Shown one piece after another: positions 1-13,589 of a stretch of DNA of 64,000 nucleotides. The DNA is taken from assembly GCF_001540865.1 (NCBI RefSeq), contig NC_033621.1, forward strand, positions 12,296,276-12,360,275. The letters run 5' to 3'. The notes beneath the pieces were generated by a model that searched no databases, was not told where the DNA came from, and was given only the letters and a program-made list of their open reading frames with translations. The translations under genes and the position numbers were made by a program. The stretch comes from Ananas comosus (lineage: Eukaryota; Streptophyta; Magnoliopsida; Poales; Bromeliaceae). Position 1 is the first letter of the stretch. Every line of letters starts with the position of its first letter.

Positions 1-89
1 ACAAATATTTAAATTTTAAAAATTATATAAATTGGTTATCCCCACCGGGGGTGGCCATAATCCGTAATAATACTATTACTATTCCATCA

Positions 90-430
90 AAATTTCAAAT
101 ATCACCCCTAATTTTGCACTTTTTCACTTTAGTATCTTATATTTTAAAATATATCACTTTAGTATCTGTGATTTTTTTTTCTTTTTGTTATTTTCTCTAC
201 TAATTTTTTTAATTAAATCAGTGACAAAGTTAAAATTAAAGAATATTAAAGTGAATATTTGATAAATTATAGGTGGGATATTTGAAAATTTTTGTATATG
301 ATTTAACAAAAAGTTAACAAAAGGGCTGATAAAAAAAAAAAATAAAACCATATGTACTAAATTGATACACTTTAAATTGTAAGGTACTAAAGTAACTAAG
401 TGAGAAATTACAGGGGTTATTTGAAGTTTA
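90..430. mobile_element. MITE, family A copy 1 (short TIR element)
   Basis: About 340 bp bounded by imperfect inverted repeats: the left end reads AATTTCAAATATCACCCCTA and the right end, reverse-complemented, reads TAAACTTCAAATAACCCC. The interior carries 'cactttagtat' motifs and is non-coding. Two more copies with the same termini or interior lie at 34.6 and 51.3 kb. It ends about 190 bases upstream of the UPF0301 start codon, so it forms part of that gene's promoter or leader. A superfamily cannot be assigned because no clear target-site duplication is visible. Confidence 0.7.
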
Positions 431-465
431 CCCTTCCATCGATATATATCTATCACCCCATCATC

Positions 466-481
466 ACCTCTCTCTCTCTCT

Positions 482-520
<39 letters not shown>
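466..520 (+). repeat. CT-rich microsatellite in UPF0301 5' leader
   Basis: Near-perfect (CT)n tract between MITE copy 1 and the start codon of the UPF0301 gene. CT/GA-rich leaders recur in front of several genes in this window. Confidence 0.85.
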
Positions 521-521
<1 letters not shown>

Positions 522-621
522 GTTCCCATCGCCTCTTTCGCTCGCTCTCTCTCACGCTCCGCTCTCGAGCGATCCCCAACGAGGAAGGGGGGGGGCGAGG
601 AGGAGACCCCGATCGAGCGCC

Positions 622-3198
622 ATGGGGGTCGCCATGGACGTGTCGGCTCTCAATTTGAAGACCGCGGGGCTCGTCCTCGGCGCGGGGAAGAAGGTCGACC
701 GGGTGGTCGATGTTAGGGTTCCGATCGTGGGGTGGAAGGGGATGGGGATGGGGAGGGCGAGGGCGAGGTCGTTGGTGGTGGTGAGCGCGGCGGGGAAGAA
801 GAAGAACCACGATAACCCTTCTTCTTCGGGTAAATTCTCCACCTACCTTTTCTTCCCCCGTAAATTCGAGGTTACGATTGTAGTTGTATTCGGAAAATTT
901 TTGATTTTGATGTAGGTTTTGACGTTCTGTTGATTGAGATGTGAATTGGGTTTAATCCGGGTATGATTAGAAGAAAAGGGAAGTAATTTTGCTTCTATAG
1001 TGTGCTTTTTTTTATAGGATTAGTTAAAAGATCAATTTTTATGTATAATTTTGATAGTATTTGTTTTGAATATTAGGTAGATCTTATCACGATCGTATCT
1101 ATTTTGACATTGTTAAAAAAAAAAAAAAAGGCTCCCCAATTTGGTAAAATATGGTTCTTATTAGCAGATTAATCTTGTTTCTTTCTTATAATTAATTATA
1201 ATTGTAAACTTATACTTGTAAAAAGCTCCGAGTACTCTCTTTTCGCTGACCGTGTTCATGCAATTTTATGATTGTGGGATGATAAAAACCTGTGGAGTGC
1301 AATTACCTCTTCTGTGTTATAGCTTTGTAGATTTTGCTAGTGTTGTTCACGATGTGAGATGATAAGATGCATAGAGTTTACTAGCCAAACACAAAAATTA
1401 TTTCCATTTGCAGGTAATGGTGATCCATCTATTCCGGAGGGAGATGGCGCGGATGAGACAAATCCAGCGCTCGACAAATCAAAGCCTACTGACTCCGCAC
1501 ACAAGTCCGGTCACACCTTATCTGACTGGCGAGATTTCAGGGCAAACCTTATTTATAGATGGAAGGTGAATTTCTGTCCAAATTATTTCTGAGTTGCTAT
1601 GTGGATACTAGATAGGCTTCTAAACTTGCGCATGTTACGACTCTATGCTCTCTGTTCGTATTTACAAATCATGCTTTAATCATAAGCTGTGAGTATTATG
1701 GTTGGCACATTTTCTGTGTGCTTTATGGATGTATGTATCCGTTGTGGCTAGCTTTACAAATTGGATAAAAAAACTAAATGTTGGTTCCTAAAATTAGCAA
1801 TACGATTTCCTAACACTTGTAAGCATTTAGCAAGAAAGGCAACCAAGTCTTAGAGTAGTCATTTAATCACTTCATTATCTGTCCCGATTTGCATGGTCTA
1901 TGGAGGACTTGTCTAATAATTGGTCGATTCAGGGAGTGCATATGATGCCTCTTATCCTCTTTGATTTTACGTGTAAACGTGTTGGTGAGATGGTTATCTA
2001 TTTATTTAGATTGAAGTAACATAAGCGGAAAAAAAATTATAGATTAGGGACATTTGCTGTATATATTATGTAGCATTTGTTAGTTGCCATGTGGCCTATG
2101 CATGTGAATTATTTTGCAGCATCTGTATTCTAAGTGATTGCAGTGGCTCTCCTGCTCCAAAACATTTACTAAATAATCCATTAGGCATTGTTTGATTATT
2201 CTGTTTTTAGTTTTTCTGCAAATTCTTTGGGATATAAGTTAGGGATGGACCTCTTTAGTTTTGTTATATTACATTATCTAGGGTGCCTTATTTATGAGCA
2301 GAAAACAGAAATGTAGTTGTAACCTTTCTTTTTTTTGTTTGTGTTTTTTGAAATGATAAAGCTTGCAGGCTAACCAACAATTACAAAAATGAAGAAGCTC
2401 ATCCCTTTGTGGCTTTGTCGTAAAGAGCTTGTAAACAGAACAAAGATGCCCTTAGTTTTGTCTCTGGTAATTTCTTATAATTTTGGAGAGTTTAACTTCT
2501 CTGTATTTACTCAGGATGATTTGCTTGATTCTGAAGCTCCCACCAAGGACAAAGCCTTGAACGAGCCTACCCAACATCTAGGTCTCAAGTGGGCTCATCC
2601 TATTTCGTTCCCGGAAACTGGATGCGTGTTAGTCGCCACCGAGAAGCTCGACGGCGTCAGCAGCTTCGAGCGAACCGTCGTCCTTCTCCTCCGATTAGGC
2701 TCTCAAAGTCTGCGAGAGGGCCCTTTCGGAGTCATCCTCAACCGCCCTCTAAACAAGAGAATCAAGCACATGAAACCCTCCAACGCCGACCTAGCTACCA
2801 CCTTCGCGGATTGCCCCCTCTTCTTCGGCGGCCCCCTCGACGCGAGCATGTTCTTACTGAAGACGGGCGAAAACTCGCCCAAAACACCGGGCTTCGAGAA
2901 AGTCGTCTCAGGAATCTCTTTCGGCGCGAGGAATAGCTTGGATGAAGCCGCCGCGCTCGTGAAGAAGGGTGTGCTGAGGCCGCAGGATTTCAGGTTCTTC
3001 GTGGGCTATGCGGGGTGGCAGTTTGATCAGCTGTTAGGGGAGATCGCGAACGATTACTGGGTGGTCGCCGCGTGCAGCTCACATTTGATCAGTGGGGCAG
3101 CGGCCGATTCGTCGGTGGACTTGTGGGAGGAGATTTTGCAGCTGATGGGTGGGCAATATTCGGAATTGAGCCGGAAACCAAAGCAAGATAGCTCTTGA
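622..3198 (+). CDS. UPF0301/AlgH (DUF179) protein, probably plastid-targeted
   Basis: Model: join(622..829,1414..1565,2515..3198), 347 aa. Both introns are GT-AG; phases (1, then 0) give one open frame. The first ~60 residues are Ser/Arg/Val/Gly-rich with few acidic residues, as in a chloroplast transit peptide. The last exon carries the AlgH-like domain (about aa 140-320), with conserved blocks such as GCVLVATEKLDGV, EGPFGVILNRPL, FFGGPLDASMFLL, FFVGYAGWQ and DYWVVAACSS. The biochemical role of plant members is not established. A possible 51-nt exon at 2369..2419 (acceptor gcttgcag, donor gtaaag) also fits the phase but contains an in-frame TGA at 2390, so I left it out. Two ATGs lie close together (622 and 634); the first is used. 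The last exon is markedly GC-rich between 2590 and 2900. Family call is sure; the exact 5' part of the domain is less so. Confidence 0.88.
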
Positions 3199-4504
3199 AG
3201 AGTTCTAAGGGTAGGATTTATGGTCATTTGTACAGAGAAGTAATTTAAACTGAACATTATGGTAATGATTTGTCTCTCTTTTTCTCTTTTCTTTTGATTT
3301 AGAAATGAACTTCCAGTTTCATGTATTTAATTACTGAATTAGTTTTCGTGATATAAGGGATTTTCTTAGTAAAGGGGTATGAAGATCTCATTGGTGTCAT
3401 ATTGTGATGATATTTGGTTTCCATGAAAAATTCTTTGTGGGATTAGAAAGTGAGATAATATTTATGGTTTGAGTTAAATGATAAACAATATTGGCCCTCA
3501 ATTATTAATCTTATTTGTCTTTCTTTTTACTGATTTGGATTTTAATTATGGTATTGAATTAGAATGGCTTTTCCTTTTCCCTGTAATATGTTGAGTTGGC
3601 TTGATAGTGTTGTTGTATGATTGTATTAGCTTCTGAGTGGCAAAGGGGTTAGCGGTTCACATGAAACCTGTCATTTTACAGATGATTGGGAATGTAGAAC
3701 CCAGGAATTTGGTTGCTTTTAGAACTAAAATTGATTCGAAAGATCATTTTGATCTGGTTTTGAATAATTCTAGACTATACCTTGCACTCCCTCTCTCATT
3801 GGCATGCCTTCATTGAAGTAGCACTAACACATTGGATGAAAAGAAGACACAAACTAATATTTTCCTAGTGCCAAAGTGGCATTATTTTTTCATAGTTTGT
3901 TCAAACTGCTTGAGATTGAAGGCTCTTGCTATTGCTGTTAATATGCAGACTCATTCAATTAAAAAAGAAAAACTGCAGAATCATCTTTATTTCTCAATAA
4001 AAAGAAGTAAATTAAACTCATAATTGATGTTGTCAGGCAAGATCAAAATTTTTAGAGTTTTCAAAAAAAAAAAACAAAAAAAGAAAAGTTAACTTCATCC
4101 TTACCTACCTACAGACTCTAGTGAGAAATTTAAAAAAAAACAGAAAAAAAAAGAAAGGAGATTTCGTATATCAAATGGGCACATTATTCCACTGATATAG
4201 GACAAGGCATCATCAAGGAGCAATCCACCCCAAAAACTCATTTAAGAGGGTATAGAGCAAACACAAGTACCAGTATGTTAGTACAAAATAAAAATTTATA
4301 AGAGGGTAACAACTTCACTTTTTATGTTTCGAAAGAGAATAGTGTTTTTTATCCCACAGAAAATCGAGGGTTACAACAACATACATACATTTACTAAATA
4401 AATAAATGAATTGATACAGCCAAGGCCTAAGCAAAATCAGGCTATATATATACTTCCAGTATAGTTCTACCTCATTTGGTATCACGAAGATGGGCCGGTT
4501 TAAA
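3199..4504. other. Convergent 3' spacer
   Basis: Lies between the stop of the UPF0301 gene (+) and the stop of the hydrolase gene (-). It holds the two 3' UTRs and A-rich runs near 4060-4160. No further coding sequence was seen. Confidence 0.6.
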
Positions 4505-7500
4505 TTACCGGATCCCTCTTACTGTTGTCTCAACTCGAAAAGTAGATGAAAGGATCCTAAAAAGCCCATCAGGATTATCCGCATGAACCTGAGAACCGAA
4601 GTAGTAAAAGGTGAAGTTACATGCCATGTTAACTATTAAGTATTAGGTAATTAGTAAATAACAATATATAAATAAACACTTATTATGTATATGTAAAGTA
4701 ATCGTGCCGTTAGGCTTATCTCTAATTTAATAAACAGCAAAAATTCCTAGTAAACTATTTTAGAAAATGGACAACTTCGAATTTTGACAGCAAAAAAATG
4801 CAATGTGTAAATGCTGTAATGTACGCAGAAGCCTCAGATTGGAACTTTTGTTATTCGAACCCAGAAACTAAATTTAGCTTCAGCCACAGCACTAACGGTA
4901 TATTATTTGTTTCCTTAGCTTCTGCTCTCAGAGTAAAACAATTCAAAACCCCTAGATTATCCAATAACCCGCATTGGAAAATGGGAACTACACTTTATAA
5001 TAATTAGTTTATATAATACCGTAATGGATGTTAGGCGTTAGATAGTATTACCCAGTGCCCAGCATCTTCGAGGACATGCATCTGAACTCCTGCCCCCTCA
5101 TCCGCAGCCAACTCCTCTGCTGCATGAATTCTCTGAAGATCTTCAAGCGCCCATCTATGTAAACTTCTCTCAGCTTTCAAAAAATTTACATGGACCCCTC
5201 GTGGCACATTCTCCACAATTTTCCTACACAAATCGAATTGACAATTACGAAGAGAACCAATAGTTTTAAGAGATATCTACATATAAATGTATTCAGATAT
5301 GCCCTTCAAAACTTCTCTGAACAAAACCAGCTTTTTGCATGAATTGTTGGCACTGCTTATATTTGTGAAAATTTTGCAAGTTCGAAGGGTGTATATGGAT
5401 ATTCAGGAATAAAGAATTACACGTATGTTTAATTAGTACCATAAGTTAGTTTCCTCATAGGACTTGTACATCTCGGCAATGCCGTTTAGGTCAAAAACCC
5501 ATGAGAAGCTTGAAGAGGACGATGGGCTGGGCTGACTTGTCTGCCGGAGATTTGTGACCACCCACTGAGAGTAGAATTGAACAGAAATGGCAGAAAACAA
5601 GAATACCATTAGATATAAAGAGAAAATTGTAGTATTAGCAAAATATAACAAATTTTAAGAATCTACTATAGAACATGATTTAGTTCAACAAATCATGATG
5701 TATTTTTACATTTAGTAAGCGGTTATACAATTCAAGGTCATTTGCCAGTTTTGGTTCATTTCCTAATAGTTGGCGTAGGAAAGAATCACAGAAATCCAAC
5801 ACCTTGTTTCATGGATTGAGGAACGTATTTGAAGAAGATAAGTTCAATTTGGTTGATTCACTGGCGAAGGGCAGAAACCCAACTAAATTTCACAAATGGG
5901 CCATAAAACTAGTTCAAAATTTTCAATTTCAATTCAAGATCATTGTAACATGCCTGCTACAGTATGATAAGATGAAATGTGCTTAAAATTTCTCAGTCAG
6001 TTAGCAAATTATGCAACATAACATAGTATATATGAGTTTAGATACTTTATCATAAAAGACGCAGCGTAGCAACTAATTTTTCAGTTCAGAAGTGAAAAAT
6101 TGAAATGAGAAGAGCTTTTGCATTGAGGATAACCTCTCATAAATAGAATCAAGAATACCATTAAAGGTGGTAGCAACTATAGATATCTTTTTAGAATGAT
6201 TACAAAAAAGGCTCATGTTATATATCAAATTCTCAACATACCCTAGCAACATCTAGAGAAAATCCTTCTCGAACAAGAGCATCAACTATTTCCTGCTTTG
6301 AAGACACCTGCACAACATGAAAGACGAACCCAACTCCATAAAAACAAAACAATCCTAGAACGTACATTAACATGAAATTATTAAAATATAGATCAATGCA
6401 TGAAAAATAGAAGCCTACCTGGTTTGGTAGCCTACTTAGAAAAGCAATTAGTTCACCAGGGTGATCTTCACCATCTCCACCAGCACGAACTTTCCCAGGA
6501 GTTGCATCAAGAACCCATACCTTCAGAATATTGAAAGTAAAAGATGTCAAAACAAAACCTTTTCAAAATAAAGAAAAATAAATAAAAAGATGTTACAAAT
6601 AAAGTAAGCAGCAATATGCTATTCAAAAAGAAAATTATACATGTTCTAAAACTCTGCACCGTAAATTGTAAACATACCCTAACAGGTCGAGCAAGAGGCT
6701 TCGCAGCTTGTTCTACCATACTTAAGGCCACTGAGGAAGAAATATTATTAATGCAGAAAATTATGGTTAATCAACAACTAAAATATGTTCCGAAGTATAT
6801 ATATATATACACACACACACACTATCAAGACCAAGCATATTAAGCAGATCAAGTACCTTTTCCGCCAAAACTATGACCAACTAAGACTCGAGGAGTAACT
6901 CTAAGTTGTGCCACCTGGTTCAGAAAGAAAAAAATGTCAATTAATATGCATAAAATTACAAGAAAAAATAAAAAAAGAACTGGTTTGCAAACTACTGTTA
7001 TTTTCATCTTATGCTATTATTTCAATATACTTATTAAGTCTTGCAAATGAATCTACAATATAATACATGTATATTTACATGATTCTAGATATATGGCATG
7101 TCCTCTGGCTTGCGGAGAAACTTCTTCATTCATATGGCAAAAACTAATAAAAATACATTTAATGAAGAGATTGCAAGTAAAGATATAAAAGCACGCACAA
7201 GCTTTAGAACATCAAGAGCAGCTGAAGCAACAGTATTCGGTCCATTCTTTTTAATTGATGCTGAATCTCCATGGCAACGCAGATCAACTAAAAGGAACTG
7301 CAAGAAACAATATCAGAAAACCACGAGGCATAGATACAAGTTCTGACAATATAAGCTATCTTCTTCTATTCTGGCACCAATTATGTAGGCTTGAAGTCAG
7401 GTTATAGTTTCCTCAGACTTTCCACTAAGTTTTTCAATTTCAGCTTGTGCAGATAGCAGAAGCACCTTCAAGGGACTAGGGAAATGTAGAATGTTCATCA

Positions 7501-8976
7501 AGCAATAAGTTAGTACCTGCCACATTGGAAATTCCTGAGCCAGTCTCCTTGCAAAAGACCCTGAGGAAATTTTATGATAACAAAAAAGAATAAGGCCAAT
7601 AAATCAAACAGGTACTAAATTTGACAAGCTAACCAAATCTATTTAATAGTCTTCTTCACCGATCAAGATCAAATGGCAAATTCTAGATTATTGGCATGTG
7701 GTCAAAAGATCTTACAAAGAACCGGAAGTAGCATATAATTGGAAGGAAGTGACAAAGGCTAAAAATTTAAGCAACTGTCTCGATGCTTAAAAAGCCAGAA
7801 TAATGAACTTACCCCAATTCTTCCTGCAGCCTAGAATCCCATGCAGGAGAACGGCAGTTGGCGGATCAGGTACTGACTTGTCCCTGAAACAGTTCCATTG
7901 GACCTATATGTATAAAAAAGGTGAAGATAATTTTACTGAAATCTCAGTAGGTTCTTGACTCAATAAGTTACTACAATGCCAATCTAAGAGCTGTGAACAC
8001 ATGATTATTCAATTAGTATCGACAAAGTGAAGACAAAGTCTTGTGAAAACAAGAAGTCCTAGGACATAATGAACACTTACAAGGTTTCCCTGAACCAACT
8101 CATAAGCCTGGAAAAAATGAGAATTAAAACTCAATTAGATAAATGTAACAAGGAAGTGACACTACTAGAACCATATATTGGTCAAACATCTAATGCAGTT
8201 CAACTATTATGTGAAAGTCAATTACCAGCACTCCCCCAGGCTTGGAGACATTTGGTTGCCGAACAATTCTTTCATCGACCAAAGCCATTCGAGTATGTAA
8301 ACCAGGACGCCTCAGAGCAAGCTTCATGTTTTGATTACTTAAAATTAATCGGCCATTCCAGCATACATTTTCCTAAAACCAACCACAACATATGAAGAAA
8401 TTCAAAAGAGATTCCTAAATCCTAATTACATTAAAATGATATAAGTATATTAACCTACAATGATAAGATAACCACAATGATCACTTTCGTTTTCTCAGAG
8501 TGACTACGTACAACTATTTTTAAATGATAATACTCCAAAATTCCTATTCTTTTCTAAGTTTTACACCATAAGCGCAACTAAACTAAATTGCATCCTACAT
8601 TATTATCAGATGAAAAGGTAAGTGACAATTTATGAAACAACAAATTCACCACAAATTTGGAGTTAAATTGCATCCAGATATACGAGAACTCTACTAAATC
8701 CATCTCCACTTTCTTACAAAATGCAAAATATACATCAATTTAACGAAAAAATAGATAAATTCTACTTAATTGCAGCGCATTTCTCTCTGGAAGAGCAAAG
8801 GGCTCCAATTTTCTCATCCAAACATCCTAAATTCGCATCAAGCCATCCAATCTATGATTCGATCTTACCTCGCGAAGCCTCAAAACCCTAATCCCCGTCG
8901 TCGAATCCGAGGAGCGAATCGAAGCCCATCCCGGCTCGCATCGGCACGGCGCCGCGAGATTCGAAGCCACCGCCAT
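4505..8976 (-). CDS. ABHD11-like alpha/beta hydrolase
   Basis: Thirteen exons: complement(join(4505..4588,5052..5223,5440..5564,6242..6307,6419..6520,6678..6730,6857..6914,7199..7297,7517..7560,7813..7903,8081..8107,8226..8372,8869..8976)). All introns are GT-AG, phases agree throughout, and the product is 391 aa. Seen: the oxyanion-region HGILG (H115-G116), the nucleophile elbow GHSFGG with Ser187, a strand VWVLDATPG, and a C-terminal DAGHWVHADNP with the likely catalytic His363. This is the order found in ABHD11-type serine hydrolases. The substrate is unknown. The 36-residue first exon is Arg/Ser/Ala-rich and could be an organelle-targeting peptide, consistent with plant relatives annotated as mitochondrial or plastid; that is inference. 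The 27-nt exon at 8081..8107 is a microexon. The start is the first ATG of the GC-rich first exon. The family is certain and the exon set very likely right. Confidence 0.92.
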
Positions 8977-9763
8977 CTCGATCTGCGGCGCGCGAGCCCT
9001 CCGCTACAAGCGCCGAGATCTACAAGGGGGAAGGGGCGGAGGAGGGGGAATCGAGGGGGACGTAAGTGTGGAGAAATCTAGGGTTTTGGTTCTGGATCGG
9101 AGCGATTTTGGAGGGAGAGGAGATTCTGAGACGGGNGGGGGGGGCGGAGGCGCCGAGGCTCAGAAAGGTGGCGGTGGCCTACGCGTGGGGCCCTCCATTA
9201 CACGTGGCGAAGTTTCAGTGGTGGAGCATGTCCCTGTGGTCTCGTTACGTGCGGTTGAGGATGTTCCGGTGCACTTGTCGCGCTAAGTTGGGTCCCACCG
9301 TAGACCGGTGGACCGCGGACCGTGGACCGTAGAACGTGCCTTGTGGTTTACGTGGGGACGGGGTGGAGTACTCCTTTTTGGACACCACGTTAAAAAAAAA
9401 AAAAAAACTGTGTTATTTATAGCCTAATCATTTATTATACTTTTATTATTCTATTTAACAATAATATTTTATGATAAAATAAAATTATAAAATAGTAAAG
9501 TAAAAGTAAATAAAAAAAAAAGAGTCACTGAAACTCATTAATTTTGTTCGTTTTGTACAAATATAGTAAAAAAATTTCTCAATTATGGATAAGAATTTTA
9601 TAATATATTTTTTTCATGCATAACAAGAAATTTGACTCTCTTAGAAGCCTTATAGATGACATAAGATTACGAGAGTTGTAGTTAGGCCATCAAATTCAAC
9701 ACATTATGAAATTTTGTCATTCATCTTACATCTTATATAAATTCCAAATTGCAATTTTGTAAG

Positions 9764-9796
<33 letters not shown>

Positions 9797-11880
9797 TATT
9801 TGCATGAAATGACTCTTTTCTAAACTAATGACTTTTTACATTTGGACAAAGTTAGGGACTTAAGTCACTGTAATGGCTTTTTTTATTTTCTACATTAATT
9901 TATTATTGTATTTGACTAATAAGGACTCTTTCATTTTTTTGAAAAAAAAAATTTAAAAAGTAGTTTTCTAACTGAAAAAGTATTTTTTTGTACTTTGGTT
10001 ACTAAAGAAAGTAGTTATTAAAAAAAATCATATTTATAAAAAGGTAGTGGTTTTATTTTCAAAAAAAAATTATCAAAAAATAAAAATTATGAAAAATAAT
10101 ATTTTTCATAATTTTTTTTGAAAAATAATATTTCATGCTTTTCCGAAGAAACCAAGATGCCGTAAAAGAATAAAAAGTTTAGTTCTTCTAGTTTAGTCAC
10201 ATAGTGCTCTTATTAGAAATTTCTACTTTCATTACTTGAAAAGCACTTTCATTATAACGAATAAAAACACTAGCAGTTTAACTCTCAATATATAATTCTA
10301 GTCGCATAACACAAACTCTTCTTCAGAAGCTTTAGCTGAACTAAATAAATTCAAAATTTGAACTCATAATTGCTTGTTTGAAAAGCTCTTCTAGATGCTC
10401 ACTGCATGCAGGAAATGATTTGAAATAGATGATAGAGAATCTTGACTTTATGCATCATTTTATTTAATCAAATGCTTTCTCACTAAGCACACCATCCCTT
10501 TAATCATCACTCACATGTGTATCCCTAAAATATGTTCTAATCATTGGTGCTAATGTGTTTAAATATTTTCCACTATATAAAGAGTAGCTCAAAGATCACA
10601 TTCTAGCTTTCTCCTACCTACAAGTATTCGTAGTCTAAACAAGTACATTATGTATAGAGAGAGATGAGCTTTTATATTTTTAAAAGTATAAGAGTATTTG
10701 TGATTGCAACTTTTTAGCTATCAGATTGTCTCATAATCCGTGCAGTGCTATTAACAGTGTGTCCTGTTAAGTCTCTTTTACTAGAGCTGTATGAATCTTG
10801 TCGTAATCCGACGTCTAAAAGGTTACAAATATGTTGAGCTCCTATCCTTTTAAGAGACAATTTCAACTCTCTCTCTCTCTATATATATAGCTAGCTAAAA
10901 GAGTTTATGGTGCGTGCCGCGTGCCTAAAGTAACGCTTTTGTTGCATGACTATTAATATATATAATAATTTGTTTCGTTTTTAATAACAGCTTCTTTGTT
11001 CAAAAAAAGCATTAGCATTGGACTAACAAAATATATAGATTTCTGCTGCAAATAGAATATATATTGAAACGAGTTACTAGTCTTCAAAAATCAATAGTTA
11101 TAATTTTAAAATTTTTACTTACTCTTACTATAGTAAAATGTCATTAATTAAGTATTTTCATGAAGGATTATTATTAGTAGCATCATTGTAAAGCATACCA
11201 ATATTTAATAAATAAAAACTATGTCACATTGCCTTTATATGGTAACTTCTCTAATTGATTTTTACTTGTTTCCAAAACATATATAATATATCCATTATGT
11301 CATAACTCCTCCTCATGCAAGGAAAATAAATCAAATGAATCAACACCTAATTTAAGAAGTTGGTGACTTGGTGCAAATTGTAGCCAAAAATGGTTGAGTA
11401 ATAAGTCAATCTTGTACATGAATCCCTTCTACTTTGATTACTTGCTATGCATTAATAATGCAATCAATTTAAATTGACTATTGAGACAATCTCATGAGAA
11501 ATCTAATATGGAATTGAGTCTCAAGTCAAGAATAAAATTTTTGTTCTCAACTCAACCTTTTTTTTCAGTAGTCATTAGTCGAATTGAGCATGAATAAAGC
11601 AATCTGCAGTTCAGATCACAACAATCTGTTCGATTATTGTATTTCTGTATCCAATTTTTAAGAGAATAAAAATTTAGTAACTTACGTAACATCAGAAGCT
11701 GTAAAAATAGACGATAACATTTAGTCGAGAAAAACAAAAAATTTTTATATCCAACCTCTGTTTTGGTGTGAATCAATAATTGAACACCATGATAAACTTG
11801 TCCCCAAATCATTATACAAATATTTTTTTCAGCATTAATATTTTTTAAAAAATAGTATTTTTATTATTATCTTATCGGAT
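8977..11880. other. Hydrolase upstream region and AT-rich spacer
   Basis: 9000-9350 is GC-rich leader/promoter sequence for the hydrolase gene, with one N at 9136 inside a G run. From 9390 the DNA is AT-rich with homopolymers and a TTA-type microsatellite at about 9767-9797. A TATA-like TATATAAAG at 10574, followed by a pyrimidine-rich stretch, has no open frame behind it. No protein gene is supported here. Confidence 0.5.
9767..9797 (+). repeat. (TTA)n microsatellite
   Basis: Run of TTA/ATT triplets in intergenic DNA, about 10 units. Confidence 0.85.
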
Positions 11881-11884
11881 CTAA

Positions 11885-12140
11885 TTCAAATCGGACCGTA
11901 GATCTAGAACGGTTTTGCACAACTCACGAGCCGACCCAAATCAACGGCTCTGATCACGAGCGGCGCATCGAAGCCCCACTCATTACTTGTACATCCCCCT
12001 TCTTCTACTACTACGTCGCTCTAGATCGTATTCTCCTCCATCCACATTTCCTAGAGAGAGAAAGTGCGAGATCGATCTTTAGAGAGAGAGAGAGAGAGCT
12101 CTTCTGATGCTGCGATCCATCATCGTCTCGAGATCTCAGG
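11885..12140 (+). other. Isolated promoter plus first-exon-like segment
   Basis: GC-richer island in AT-rich spacer: a leader ending in a (GA)n tract (12081-12098), then ATG at 12108 reading MLRSIIVSRSQ and a donor-like CAG/GTGCGA at about 12139-12141. The peptide resembles the start of a mitochondrial presequence. No following exon that I could join was found up to 17 kb. It may be a relic, an orphaned first exon, or the start of a non-coding transcript. Confidence 0.3.
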
Positions 12141-13210
12141 TGCGATTCGACAGCTCCATCCTTAGTTTTGATCTTAATTTCTCCTGTTTCTTCGTTTGAA
12201 TCGCGCCAATGAGTCCGATCGCTGAGAATTTAGGAAGCGATGTTCGTGATATGAGCACTTTGAGCTCTTTTACGAGATTCTTATGGAGTTTTGAGCATTC
12301 CCGGACGATCGCGGGGATTTGAACTCTGTTTACGAGATTTTTATCGATTTCGAAGAATTAAAGGTGGTGTTTAGTGGATAATAATTGCGTGGATTTGAGC
12401 TTTTTTACGAGATTTTTCACGGCATTTTGTGCATTTAGAAGAACTATAGGTGCTAATTTCGTAATTAACGCTATTTTAGCTGATAATCGCGTGGATTTTG
12501 AGCCTTTTTAGGCAATTTTTCATGGAATTTTTAGCTTTCCGAGCGTAGGGAAGCTCCGATCGATCTAATGCTGAGATAACGAAATTGTAGTAAATTTTAA
12601 GCCATATTAAACGTGATTTAGGATCAAATTATACGAAATAACTGTAAATAAACTTGTGAATTACGCGACATTAAGCGTAATTTAGGAATCAAATTATACG
12701 AATCATTATAACTCGTGAATTGTGATAGTGAAGCGCATCTGAAGCTACTAGAAAAAAACTCACTGCCGCATCTCTAAGCGTTTCCCATGGGTTTCGCGTT
12801 TCCCATAAGCCATTCCGTTTCGTGGGAAACTCGTTCCCGTTTCCTTCTCGACAGTGTTCGGGGAATCGGGTTTTAATTTAGAATGAATGCCCAAATGTCA
12901 AAAAAAAAAAAAAAACTTCAAGTTTTATAGTTAATTAATATAATATTTAATATTATATTATATTTAATTATTTTGAAAAATATATAATAATTCCGATAAA
13001 AATTATTATGTTGGCACTAAACCATATTTGCCATGAAACACCAAATCTTGTCGCATAACATTATTAAAAAAAAAAATTAAATCATTACAGTGTCAACTGT
13101 CAACCACTATGGCACTATCTAATCTATTAATGTGATGCATGGGAAAATCAATCTATAAGATTAGAGGTTCGAACGTATAATAACTAAATTATAGATCAAA
13201 GTACCAAGGT

Positions 13211-13532
13211 TGAGCTGTTTAGTTTCTTGAAAAAAAATATAAAAAAAAATTTCACAGGAAAAAAGTTGTTATGAAAATATTTTTTTTAGTTTTTTGTTCA
13301 TTTAGTTCTAAAAAAAAGTTTTTATGAAAGTTTTTTTTTCCATTTTTTACGAAAAATTAGTGTTTACATTTAAAAAAAAAATCTGAAAATTAAAAATTCT
13401 AGTTTTTCGTGAAATATGGATTTTTTTTCTTTCAAAATGCTTATTTTTCTTTAAATTAAATGAGCGAAAATTGAAAAATAAAACTTTTCTCTTGAATTTT
13501 TTTTTTTTTCTGTTTTTGGAAAAACCAAACAG
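13211..13532. mobile_element. MITE-like element, family C copy 1
   Basis: About 320 bp of A/T homopolymer-rich DNA. The left end GCTGTTTAGTTTCTTGAAAA and the reverse complement of the right end, CCTGTTTGGTTTTTCC, form imperfect inverted repeats. A related segment lies at 15.5 kb. Low complexity limits confidence. Confidence 0.4.
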
Positions 13533-13589
13533 GGAGTAATAACGGTGTGATTCGGCCATGATTAATTCTTTTTGCTAGGTGTATGATTT

